Assembly (NCBI GenBank): GCA_050287725.1
Contig: JBNKCL010000092.1
Coordinates: 1-8,628 of the forward strand
Origin: CBFDBF01 sp050287725
Lineage (GTDB): Bacteria; Pseudomonadota; Gammaproteobacteria; Chromatiales; Chromatiaceae
Length of the DNA: 8,628 nt
Reading direction: 5' to 3'
Shown here: piece by piece, positions 1 through 5,924 of the stretch
Layout of the letters: each line of letters starts with the position of its first letter
Numbering within the stretch: position 1 is the first letter of the stretch
Notes under the pieces: generated by a model
Database searches by the model: none
The model's input: the letters and a program-made list of their open reading frames with translations, nothing else
Told to the model about the DNA's origin: nothing
Translations under genes and position numbers: made by a program

Positions 1-200
1 ATACACGGAAGGTTCTGGAGAAGAGCCGGCCGGGTACGATTATCATGTGGCATGATTTCTCTCTTAGTCATGCCCGCTCCTTCGGGTGGATCGGGCAAGT
101 GCTGGATGGTGTAGAGAAGTTGTATCGAAAACGACTAATCAAGGGAAGAATCCTGCACATGAGGGATTCCTGGGTCGGTCTTTATCGTGTTCCGGAGTGA
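1..200 (+). CDS. Probable class I SAM-dependent methyltransferase, C-terminal fragment
   Basis: This is the 3' end of a gene that begins before the window. The frame starting at base 3 stays open for 65 codons and stops at TGA 198-200. The peptide contains a Gly-Thr-Ile-Ile strand followed by Met-Trp-His-Asp (codons at about 33-56), then a helical stretch with a basic Tyr-Arg-Lys-Arg segment, and ends in a short strand-like tail. A strand leading into His-Asp, then a helix and a final beta hairpin, is what I recall from the C-terminus of class I methyltransferases of the Methyltransf_24 type found in polysaccharide loci. The SAM-binding motif would lie upstream, outside the window, so the assignment rests on the tail alone. 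The next gene starts 25 bases later on the same strand, suggesting co-transcription. A different enzyme with a Rossmann-like end cannot be excluded. Confidence 0.55.
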   Translation, partial: TRKVLEKSRPGTIIMWHDFSLSHARSFGWIGQVLDGVEKLYRKRLIKGRILHMRDSWVGLYRVPE

Positions 201-225
201 AACGCGGGTCCAGTAAAGAAAGATC

Positions 226-1932
226 GTGAAGATCCTGTTTGCCTATTATGCGGACTCCGGCCAAAGCGAATCGGCCTATCATGAAATTGCAAGGTGTGCT
301 CCCGCGGAGATCGAGGTTTCGTGCTTCAATCTATGGTTGCCATTGAGGAAATCCAAACTGGATTGGGAGCGTCTGGATCGTTTATGGAAGCACCGCGATC
401 CGACTTTGATGGCGCTGTATCGGGAGTTAGAGGCGGCCGCGCAAAATTGTGATGCTTTGATTGTATATAACGGCAGAAATGTACATCCTGAATTTGCGGC
501 ATCACTCGATACATTTAACGTTTTCTCCTGTTTTGATGATCCGGAAAGCAGCTCAAAACTGAGTTATCCGGCGGCTCCTGCATTCGATGCGGTGTTTTAC
601 GGCAACATCGCGTCAGGATTTCAGTATGAAAGCTGGGGTTGTGAGAAACGGGCCTTTCTCCCGATTTTTACCGCACCGAGCGAAATTCCGAAAAAGGAGG
701 AGGAAGAACAGGTACTTCATTCGCCGAGAACGGACGATATTGTTCTGGTGTGCGGAAGAAATGACAAGCGGCGTCGACGCATGGATATGTTGGTGCAGGC
801 ATTTCCACAAGCGGCAGTGTATGGAAAAAACTGGAACCGAGGATGGATCGACGATCAGGCGTTACATGAGCTTTATCTTCGTAGTAAGGTGGGATGGAAT
901 ATCCATAATTCTACCGGCCCGATTAATAAAAGACTCTACGCGCTTGCGGCGTATGGCGTGCTGCCGATATGTGACAACAAGGTAGGGCTCGGAGAGATGT
1001 TTCAGTTGGGCGTGGAAGCCGTAGGTGCCGACACCATTCCTGAGATGATCGATCTTACCCGATACTATCTGGAGCATGATGAAGAGCGGGCGGAAATCGC
1101 TGCGGCCGCATATCGAAGATATTGGGCGGATTACCATGCGGAAGCGATATGGAACAGGATCCATGATCAGTTGAAGGTATGGGGCGCGCAGAATAAGAAG
1201 AAGTCTGCAACAACTACCAATATTCCCTCCGTCCGGCGTATGGAGATGCAGGCGGTTGCGGCACGGGTGAGGGGTAGAATTGCAAGCATGCGAAATGGGT
1301 TGAAAAACAGACTAAGCAGAATGCGCAACCGAAAATTTGATGATGTCTCTTCCTGGTATGATGAGCGGCGCTATTTGGGGGAGTCTGTATCGTTCGATGA
1401 GAATGCGAAAATCGCGCGTTATAGACGCCCGCTGCCACTTGGAGATCAGGCCGCAATTCAGTCGGAGGCTCATGCCGGCGCGCGAATGTGGGTTTTGGCA
1501 TCATTGGTTTGTAGTGCGTGGAGAATTCTCTGCGAAGGTCATAACGCCGGGCGATTTTCCGAATTAGCCAGTGTGCGGGCCGGTCGGAGCGTAACTGTAT
1601 CGCCAGACAAATATGAAGGCATGGAAATAGCGGATGATGAGGATAAATATGATGCGGTTGTAAGTACCGGCATTATTTCGAACGGCGAAGAGTTATTAAG
1701 AGCGATGTCCCGCTGGAGGAATGTGGCGTCAACCGCGATATGTTGTTATAAGACGAGCAGAGATGAAGGCGCTCATGCTAGAGGCCGTGAGTTAAAGAGT
1801 TTGTGCCGCTTGCTGAGGCAATCGTCAAAAAGTATTTGTTCTTACTACATGCCGGATATTTATGTGCCGTGGATTGAGCCGGTGACGAAAAATGCAAATG
1901 GAGAACTCATTATTTTTGTAATTCATTGGTAG
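226..1932 (+). CDS. CgeB-like glycosyltransferase fused to a methyltransferase-like C-terminal domain
   Basis: A 568-residue protein started by GTG, with only a weak purine-rich stretch upstream. GTG is chosen because it places a first beta strand (Lys-Ile-Leu-Phe-Ala-Tyr) at the N-terminus, as in GT-B enzymes. Residues 1-320 look like a family 4-type glycosyltransferase of the CgeB/Glyco_trans_1_2 group: a Val-Cys-Gly-Arg-Asn strand at 175-179, Tyr-Gly-Lys-Asn-Trp near 199-203, an Asn-Lys-Arg-Leu-Tyr helix with the Ala-Tyr-Gly-Val-Leu-Pro-Ile-Cys-Asp-Asn block at 242-251, and an acidic helix ending near 310. Such enzymes transfer sugars from nucleotide donors in the cytoplasm during O-antigen or capsule synthesis; donor and acceptor cannot be read. 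Residues 320-375 are a very basic linker. Residues 415-568 resemble a reduced SAM methyltransferase fold (Ile-Leu-Cys-Glu-Gly-His-Asn-Ala-Gly-Arg-Phe at 434-444; Tyr-Asp-Ala-Val-Val at 475-479). It follows a methyltransferase fragment and precedes an acetyltransferase. The glycosyltransferase call is fairly firm; the second domain is inference. Confidence 0.75.
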   Translation: MKILFAYYADSGQSESAYHEIARCAPAEIEVSCFNLWLPLRKSKLDWERLDRLWKHRDPTLMALYRELEAAAQNCDALIVYNGRNVHPEFAASLDTFNVFSCFDDPESSSKLSYPAAPAFDAVFYGNIASGFQYESWGCEKRAFLPIFTAPSEIPKKEEEEQVLHSPRTDDIVLVCGRNDKRRRRMDMLVQAFPQAAVYGKNWNRGWIDDQALHELYLRSKVGWNIHNSTGPINKRLYALAAYGVLPICDNKVGLGEMFQLGVEAVGADTIPEMIDLTRYYLEHDEERAEIAAAAYRRYWADYHAEAIWNRIHDQLKVWGAQNKKKSATTTNIPSVRRMEMQAVAARVRGRIASMRNGLKNRLSRMRNRKFDDVSSWYDERRYLGESVSFDENAKIARYRRPLPLGDQAAIQSEAHAGARMWVLASLVCSAWRILCEGHNAGRFSELASVRAGRSVTVSPDKYEGMEIADDEDKYDAVVSTGIISNGEELLRAMSRWRNVASTAICCYKTSRDEGAHARGRELKSLCRLLRQSSKSICSYYMPDIYVPWIEPVTKNANGELIIFVIHW

Positions 1933-1951
1933 TCACTATGGCCAGATAAGC

Positions 1952-2458
1952 ATGGGGTGTAACATGAGAATACGGAAATTTATTAAGAACTCGATCAGAT
2001 CGCCGCTGTGCTTTTTTCGGTATATAAGATATAAAATTATGTGTCGGAAATTCGGCGTGCCTGCGGGTAGTAATGTGGCATATGCATCAGGTCTGCGTAT
2101 TATGCAAAAAATGCATAATGTTACAATTGGCGAGCGCTGTTCATTTGGAGGGAATGTGGTATTGCATGCGGACGATGTTATCGAAGTTGGCGATGATTGT
2201 CTGTTTGCGTATGGAGTGAATGTTATTACCGCGGGACACGATTATAACGCTCCATTGATGCGGAAAAAAATCGTTAGAAAACCGGTGCGGATAGGATCCA
2301 ATGTCTGGATCGGCGTGAATGCGTTGATTCTACCGGGCGTGACAATAAATGACGGAGCAGTGGTCGGGGCGGGCGCGGTTGTCACGAAGGATGTATCTGA
2401 AAACGCAATTGTGATCGGATCGCCTGCGCGAGTAATCAAATATCGTGGGGCGGCATAG
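1952..2458 (+). CDS. Left-handed beta-helix (hexapeptide) O-acetyltransferase
   Basis: A 168-residue member of the LacA/WbbJ-like hexapeptide acyltransferases, which move acetyl groups from acetyl-CoA to a sugar hydroxyl, here probably on the O-antigen or capsule unit. Residues 53-160 show repeating [Ile/Val]-Gly-X4 rungs (Val-Thr-Ile-Gly, Ile-Glu-Val-Gly, Val-Arg-Ile-Gly, Val-Trp-Ile-Gly, Ala-Val-Val-Gly). The family's usual catalytic His is seen as Ala-Gly-His-Asp-Tyr (His96), and the Gly-Ser-Pro-Ala-Arg-Val end (156-161) is typical. The basic N-terminal helix (residues 5-33, with Phe, Tyr and Ile) may associate with the membrane. A second ATG at 1964, four bases after a GGGGTG purine stretch, is an equally reasonable start and would give 164 residues. 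The gene starts 19 bases after the glycosyltransferase stop, so the two probably share a transcript. The 5' end is strikingly AT-rich. The exact acceptor is unknown. Confidence 0.85.
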   Translation: MGCNMRIRKFIKNSIRSPLCFFRYIRYKIMCRKFGVPAGSNVAYASGLRIMQKMHNVTIGERCSFGGNVVLHADDVIEVGDDCLFAYGVNVITAGHDYNAPLMRKKIVRKPVRIGSNVWIGVNALILPGVTINDGAVVGAGAVVTKDVSENAIVIGSPARVIKYRGAA

Positions 2459-2474
2459 GTATTCCATTCGGATG

Positions 2475-2499
2475 AATCAAATTACAGTTGGATTTGATT
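2475..2499. repeat. Perfect 8-bp inverted repeat in the gap before lpxL
   Basis: AATCAAAT at 2475-2482 is matched exactly by its reverse complement ATTTGATT at 2492-2499, with a 9-base spacer. Two bases later lies the 8-bp palindrome TATGCATA (2501-2508). No T-run follows the stem, so it is not a convincing intrinsic terminator. The arrangement could be a weak RNA hairpin or a dyad binding site, or chance in an AT-rich gap. The rest of the 122-base intergenic stretch (2459-2580) shows no recognisable gene and no promoter with both hexamers. Confidence 0.4.
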
Positions 2500-2580
2500 G
2501 TATGCATAGCGTGGTGCGATGTCTTTCGTCATTGCAGATATTTAAATAGTCGAGTCGTGGAGCTGGGCGTTTAAGATTGG

Positions 2581-3507
2581 ATGAACGTGGAAGATCATTA
2601 CGCTACAACTATTCCAGATAGAGTTGCCCGCTGGTCCACCCGGTTAGTAATCGGATTGCTGCGTGTTGTCGCCTCGATGCCATATCGTGCGCAGCTTAGA
2701 ATGGGCTCTCTTTTTGGGACGCTGATGTATTATCTGGCCCGCAAGCGTCGGCGATTTGCCTCCATCAACCTTGAATTGTGTTTTCCGGAGCTGGGAGAAG
2801 AAGAGCGGCGCAAACTGTTAAGGATGCATTTCAAGTCGCTTGGGATTGGCGTGTTGGAAAGCATCTGGTTATGGTGGGCGAGTGAGCCGCAACTTCGCGG
2901 CTTAGCGCATATCCGGGGTTTGGAACATCTGGAAGCGACCCGGGCGCAAGGTCGGGGAGTGATTGCGCTCTCTGCCCACTTTACCAGTCTTGAAATGGGA
3001 GCGACCATGTTATCGCTCTTTGTTCCTACCCGCTTCATGTATCGCCCTCATCGCAACCCCGTGCTGGATCGCTTTATTTACGAACGGAGGATGCGATGGA
3101 CCGATAAATCGATGCGCCGGGATGATGCGCGGGGAATGATCCGGAGCCTGCGTGACGGTAAGGTGGTCTGGTATGCGCAGGATCAGAACACCTCCCGCAA
3201 GGAGGCGGTGTTCGTGAAATTCTTCGGCCAAACCGCTTCGACAAACTCTGCCACCGCCCGGTTGGCGGGGCTGACAGGCGCCGCGATAGTCCCCTATTGT
3301 ACGGTGCGCCGGGAGGACGGCAGCGGCTATGATCTGATTCTGGAGCCGGCCCTGGAGAACTTCCCCAGCGGGGATATTGAAGCGGATACCCAGCGGATCA
3401 ATGACCTCATTGAGCGTTGGGTGCGGCAGTATCCGGATCAGTATCTGTGGGTTCATCGCCGTTTCCGGACACGAACAAATCGGAGTGACCCGTCCCCCTA
3501 CGCCTGA
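2581..3507 (+). CDS. lpxL: Late lipid A acyltransferase (LpxL/HtrB family)
   Basis: A 308-residue protein, the usual length for the LpxL/LpxM/LpxP family. These inner-membrane enzymes add a secondary acyl chain from acyl-ACP to the Kdo-bearing lipid A precursor. The signature His-X4-Glu catalytic motif is present as His-Phe-Thr-Ser-Leu-Glu (His133, Glu138). Other hallmarks are the Asn-Leu-Glu-Leu-Cys-Phe-Pro-Glu block (63-70), Met-Tyr-Arg-Pro-His (153-157), Tyr-Ala-Gln-Asp-Gln (198-202), and the terminal Gln-Tyr-Leu-Trp-Val-His-Arg-Arg-Phe (287-295). An N-terminal hydrophobic segment (about 21-33) can serve as membrane anchor. The ATG lacks a good ribosome binding site: GGAG at 2559-2562 is 18 bases away. 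The start is kept because the N-terminal length fits the family. GC content climbs along the gene. The His-X4-Glu form and Asp-Gln context suit LpxL better than LpxM, but chain specificity and paralogue identity cannot be settled. Confidence 0.88.
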   Translation: MNVEDHYATTIPDRVARWSTRLVIGLLRVVASMPYRAQLRMGSLFGTLMYYLARKRRRFASINLELCFPELGEEERRKLLRMHFKSLGIGVLESIWLWWASEPQLRGLAHIRGLEHLEATRAQGRGVIALSAHFTSLEMGATMLSLFVPTRFMYRPHRNPVLDRFIYERRMRWTDKSMRRDDARGMIRSLRDGKVVWYAQDQNTSRKEAVFVKFFGQTASTNSATARLAGLTGAAIVPYCTVRREDGSGYDLILEPALENFPSGDIEADTQRINDLIERWVRQYPDQYLWVHRRFRTRTNRSDPSPYA

Positions 3508-3582
3508 TCAAGCTCCAACACATGTCATCTTTGATCGGCAGGGTGAAATCGGGATTTTTCGCGCCAAATCGGCTAGCATAAC

Positions 3583-3608
3583 GGCCCGCGCGGGAAAGCC
3601 CCGCGGCC
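3583..3608 (+). other. GC-rich potential hairpin upstream of the methyltransferase gene
   Basis: CGCGGG at 3589-3594 pairs with CCCGCG at 3600-3605 around a five-base loop, and GGC 3583-3585 can extend the stem with GCC 3606-3608 past a three-base bulge. It lies 15 bases before the GGAGGT ribosome binding site in the 125-base gap after lpxL. A T-containing stretch (CTATTTT) comes only some bases later and is interrupted, so it is a poor intrinsic terminator. It may be a leader hairpin or chance in GC-rich DNA. A shorter dyad, GATCAA 3506-3511 with TTGATC 3531-3536, overlaps the lpxL stop. No clear promoter is visible; TTTTTC 3555 with CATAAC 3577 is a very weak candidate. Confidence 0.3.
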
Positions 3609-3622
3609 CGTACAGCTATTTT

Positions 3623-3628
3623 GGAGGT
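3623..3628 (+). promoter_or_regulatory. Strong ribosome binding site that fixes a TTG start
   Basis: GGAGGT is a near-consensus Shine-Dalgarno sequence four bases before TTG 3633-3635. An earlier in-frame TTG at 3621 overlaps this site and so cannot be its start. The site therefore places the methyltransferase start at 3633. Confidence 0.8.
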
Positions 3629-3632
3629 CACC

Positions 3633-4307
3633 TTGACCGAACAGTCGCCCAAACTGGAATTCTCTGAGAAGTACTCCCCGGAGCACGCCCGGACCTACCA
3701 CGCCAAACACCAGGCGGGGCTGGCGCGGCGTTTCTCCAACTGGTGGGAGCATCGCATGGCGCGCCGGGCGCTGGCGTTGGCGGGAAATCCGAAATCGGTG
3801 CTGGATCTGCCCTGCGGGGCGGGGCGCTTCTGGGGAATGCTGGCGGAGGACCCGGAGCGGGAATTGTACGCAGCCGATAACAGCGAAAACATGGTGGCGG
3901 TGGCGGACCACAGTCATCCGCCGGAACTGCGTAGCCGGTTCAAGCTGTTTCAGACCTCCGCCTTCGCCATCGACCTGCCGGACGGCGCGGTGGAGAATAT
4001 CTTTTGCATGCGCTTGTTGCACCACATCGCGGAGCCGGAACATCGCCTGCAGATCTACCGGGAGTTTCACCGTGTGGCGAGTGATTCAGTCTGCCTCTCC
4101 CTCTGGGTGGACGGTAACTTCAAGGCGTGGCGTCGCCAGCGTCTGGAGGCCCGGCGGCAAGGCAAGCCCTATCGCAATCGCCTGGTGCTGACCCGGGAGT
4201 TGGCGGAAGCGGAGTTTCGGCAGGCCGGTTTCGAGATTGTCGGGCATGTCGATTTTCTTCCCTACTACGCGATGTGGCGGACCTATGTGCTGAAACGGCG
4301 GGACTGA
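3633..4307 (+). CDS. Class I SAM-dependent methyltransferase in LPS-core cluster
   Basis: A 224-residue protein beginning at TTG behind a strong ribosome binding site. Motif I is Val-Leu-Asp-Leu-Pro-Cys-Gly-Ala-Gly-Arg-Phe (56-66), the SAM-binding glycine loop after strand 1. The acidic end of strand 2 is Ala-Ala-Asp-Asn-Ser (Asp82). A motif resembling Phe-Ala-Ile-Asp-Leu-Pro-Asp (111-117), followed by Cys-Met-Arg-Leu-Leu-His-His-Ile (125-132), matches the Methyltransf_11 pattern around strand 4. Both the Rossmann core and a C-terminal half rich in Arg and aromatic residues are intact. The substrate is unknown. Position between lpxL and an LPS kinase suggests a role in LPS or lipid modification, but this is context only. 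The kinase gene begins 19 bases after its stop. The fold call is firm, the function open. Confidence 0.85.
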   Translation: MTEQSPKLEFSEKYSPEHARTYHAKHQAGLARRFSNWWEHRMARRALALAGNPKSVLDLPCGAGRFWGMLAEDPERELYAADNSENMVAVADHSHPPELRSRFKLFQTSAFAIDLPDGAVENIFCMRLLHHIAEPEHRLQIYREFHRVASDSVCLSLWVDGNFKAWRRQRLEARRQGKPYRNRLVLTRELAEAEFRQAGFEIVGHVDFLPYYAMWRTYVLKRRD

Positions 4308-4326
4308 AGCAGTTCCGGTTCTGCCT

Positions 4327-5172
4327 ATGATCACCCTTGCACGCATGGTTCAGGTGTTCCACGGATGGCGGTTCCGGGTGGAACCCGCCTGGCAGGAGCG
4401 GCTGGCAGCCATTGGTATCGCGGAAGGCAAGGACTGGACCAAGGTGGTGGGTGACCGGCTGATGTCCTCCTCCCCCGCCACCAAGTGTTATCGCACCTTT
4501 CTGCCGGACGGCGGGACGGTGTACTTCAAACGTTACGTCTACCCGAGAAAGTTCTGGCTGGAGTTCTGGATGCGGCCCGGCAAGGCGGCGGTGGAGACCT
4601 GGGCCTACCGGCGGCTGCACGCCCTCGGCATTCCGACCCTCGAAGTGGTGGCGTTCGGGGAGCGCCGCATCCTGGGGATGCTGATCGCCACCTTCCTGGT
4701 GACCCGGGAGGTGCCCGATACCCAAACCTTGGTTACCTTCGCCACCGGGGCGTGGAGCGGGATGCCGGCGCCGGAGCAGCGCCGGATCTATCGTGAGATC
4801 GCGGGGCAACTGGTGGCACAGTTGCGGGCCGCCCATCGGGGCCGTTTTTTTCATCACGATCTCAAGTGGCGCAATATCCTGGTGCGGCGGGAAGGGGAGC
4901 ACTATACCCCGGTCTGGATCGATGCGCCGCGCGCCTCCCGCATGCCGTTCCGGCGCGCACGCGGGGTGATGGTGGATCTCTCGGGGCTGGCGCGTCCGGC
5001 GATCTTCCTGCTCAGCAAATATGACCGCATGCGGTTTATCTGGCGCTACCTGGAAGGAGAGCGGCGTCCGGGGGATGCGAAACGGCTTTATCGCAAGGTG
5101 GCGAGGCACCTGGACCGGCGTCCGCCGCCGCCGCCGCGGGCCGCCCCACAGGAGGTTGCGGATGACCGGTAA
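4327..5172 (+). CDS. LPS kinase, InaA/WaaP (Kdo/heptose kinase) family
   Basis: A 281-residue protein-kinase-like enzyme expected to transfer phosphate from ATP to a sugar of the LPS inner core at the cytoplasmic face of the membrane. Visible kinase elements are the ATP-binding Lys in Tyr-Phe-Lys-Arg-Tyr (Lys68), a likely helix-C Glu in Val-Glu-Thr-Trp-Ala-Tyr (Glu90), the catalytic loop His-His-Asp-Leu-Lys-Trp-Arg-Asn (His177, Asp178, Asn183) and the metal-binding Asp in Trp-Ile-Asp-Ala-Pro-Arg (Asp199). The Asp-Leu-Ser-Gly-Leu block near 217 and Ser-Lys-Tyr-Asp-Arg (230-234) are like WaaP relatives. All key residues are present, so it should be active. Which sugar (Kdo or heptose) is phosphorylated is not readable. 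The start has no good ribosome binding site; Met7 at 4345 is an alternative. The tail holds five consecutive prolines (266-270), and the last 11 bases overlap the next gene. Confidence 0.85.
   Translation: MITLARMVQVFHGWRFRVEPAWQERLAAIGIAEGKDWTKVVGDRLMSSSPATKCYRTFLPDGGTVYFKRYVYPRKFWLEFWMRPGKAAVETWAYRRLHALGIPTLEVVAFGERRILGMLIATFLVTREVPDTQTLVTFATGAWSGMPAPEQRRIYREIAGQLVAQLRAAHRGRFFHHDLKWRNILVRREGEHYTPVWIDAPRASRMPFRRARGVMVDLSGLARPAIFLLSKYDRMRFIWRYLEGERRPGDAKRLYRKVARHLDRRPPPPPRAAPQEVADDR
5122..5136 (+). repeat. (CCG)5 tract encoding five consecutive prolines
   Basis: Five CCG triplets in the reading frame of the LPS kinase give Pro266-Pro270, about ten codons before its stop. Runs of proline are known to stall ribosomes unless relieved by elongation factor P. 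The tract ends 13 bases before the ribosome binding site of the following overlapping gene. Gain or loss of whole triplets would only change the number of prolines. Confidence 0.85.
5150..5155 (+). promoter_or_regulatory. Ribosome binding site inside the kinase gene, for the overlapping downstream gene
   Basis: AGGAGG, a perfect Shine-Dalgarno core, lies six bases before ATG 5162-5164 and within the last codons of the upstream kinase. It decides the start of the second kinase-fold gene; the same frame is open further upstream, but no comparable site lies there. Confidence 0.85.
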
Positions 5173-5833
5173 TCCCTGGTGGATGTCGGAGCGGGAGTAT
5201 CGGGAGCTGACCGCGGACGCCGAGGAGCTGGAGCGCGACCGGTTCGGGGTCAAGGTGCTGCTGACGCCGGACGATCGGATCATCAAGCTGTTTCGAATCA
5301 AACGGCTCTGGTCGCTGGCGGCGATCTACCCCTACTCACTACGCTTTCGTGGCAATGCGGAGCGGTTGCGTCAAACAGGAATCCAGACGGTGCGGGTGGA
5401 GCGGCTGTTCTACTGCCACGCCATCCGCCGGCACGGGGTGATCTATCCGCGCCTGGCGGGGGAGACGCTGGCGGAGCTGTTGCGGCAGGAAGTTCCACCG
5501 GAAGGGTTGTTGGAGCAGCTGGCAGTATTTATCGCCCAGCTGCATCTTTGCGGCATCTACTTCCGTTCCCTGCACCTCGGCAACGTGCTGCGATTGCCGA
5601 CGGGTGAGCTGGGGTTGATCGACGTGGCGGATCTCCGGTTCCGGTATGGTGCGCTCACGCCCGGGCAGCGGGCACGCAACTTCCGGCACCTGTTGCGGCG
5701 TCGGGATCAACGAGCGGTGTTCGAGCGGTTCGGGATCGAACGGTTTCTCGCCCTCTATCTGCAGGCGGCGGAGTTGCCGGGGCCGCAGGCGGAGAAGATC
5801 CGCGCGCAGGTTTCGGCGCAGGACGGGAGCTGA
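5162..5833 (+). CDS. Kinase-fold protein of the 'toluene tolerance' / LPS-kinase-like type, apparently without catalytic Asp
   Basis: A 223-residue protein started at an ATG six bases after a perfect AGGAGG. It overlaps the upstream kinase by 11 bases, so translational coupling is likely. It resembles, from memory, the small proteins called 'toluene tolerance protein' in Pseudomonas LPS-core clusters, which have a kinase-like fold. Visible elements are a possible ATP-binding Lys in Ile-Ile-Lys-Leu-Phe (Lys42), Ile-Tyr-Pro-Arg-Leu-Ala-Gly (94-100), a catalytic-loop equivalent Tyr-Phe-Arg-Ser-Leu-His-Leu-Gly-Asn (133-141) and Leu-Ile-Asp-Val-Ala-Asp (152-157) in place of the metal-binding segment. 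In active kinases of this fold the loop reads His-X-Asp-Leu-His-X-X-Asn; here Ser136 stands where Asp is expected, while Asn141 and Asp154 remain. It may be a pseudokinase, a partner of the preceding kinase, or use unusual chemistry. The family call is good; the function is unknown. Confidence 0.75.
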   Translation: MTGNPWWMSEREYRELTADAEELERDRFGVKVLLTPDDRIIKLFRIKRLWSLAAIYPYSLRFRGNAERLRQTGIQTVRVERLFYCHAIRRHGVIYPRLAGETLAELLRQEVPPEGLLEQLAVFIAQLHLCGIYFRSLHLGNVLRLPTGELGLIDVADLRFRYGALTPGQRARNFRHLLRRRDQRAVFERFGIERFLALYLQAAELPGPQAEKIRAQVSAQDGS

Positions 5834-5849
5834 CGAAAGCGGCACGAAC

Positions 5850-5924
5850 ATGTCCGAAACCCCCGGCGTTTCAGCCGCCTGTGGTACCATTTCGCTTTCT
5901 TTGGCCTGGCAATTCTCACAATGA
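5850..5924 (+). CDS. Possible 24-codon leader ORF overlapping the hldE start
   Basis: An ATG at 5850 opens a 24-codon frame whose TGA (5922-5924) overlaps the hldE ATG (5921-5923) as ATGA, the arrangement typical of translational coupling. The peptide is Met-Ser-Glu-Thr-Pro at its start and mildly hydrophobic (Ile-Ser-Leu-Ser-Leu-Ala-Trp) in its second half. There is no clear ribosome binding site before this ATG, and hldE itself also lacks one, which would make coupling useful. The same frame is open upstream through the previous gene as an out-of-frame shadow, so the end point could be chance. Confidence 0.25.
   Translation: MSETPGVSAACGTISLSLAWQFSQ

Noticed and set aside
587..985. 132-codon + strand frame within the glycosyltransferase gene
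   Set aside because: Overlaps a supported gene in another frame; its Arg/Cys-rich product matches nothing I recognise.
3621..3632. TTG at 3621 as methyltransferase start
   Set aside because: It overlaps the Shine-Dalgarno sequence that serves TTG 3633.
3377..3667. 96-codon + strand frame across the lpxL end and the following gap
   Set aside because: Starts inside lpxL in a different frame, runs through the hairpin and ribosome binding site of the next gene, and shows no domain.
5021..5161. Upstream extension of the second kinase-fold gene to an ATG at 5021
   Set aside because: The extra 47 residues are Arg-rich out-of-frame kinase sequence; the perfect AGGAGG fixes the start at 5162.
4120..5301. 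393-codon - strand frame opposite the LPS kinase
   Set aside because: Same low-complexity antisense character, and fully explained by the kinase gene with intact catalytic residues on the + strand.
5835..5899. 7-bp inverted repeat as a terminator after the second kinase-fold gene
   Set aside because: The arms are 51 bases apart and no T-run follows; it is noted only in connection with the leader ORF.
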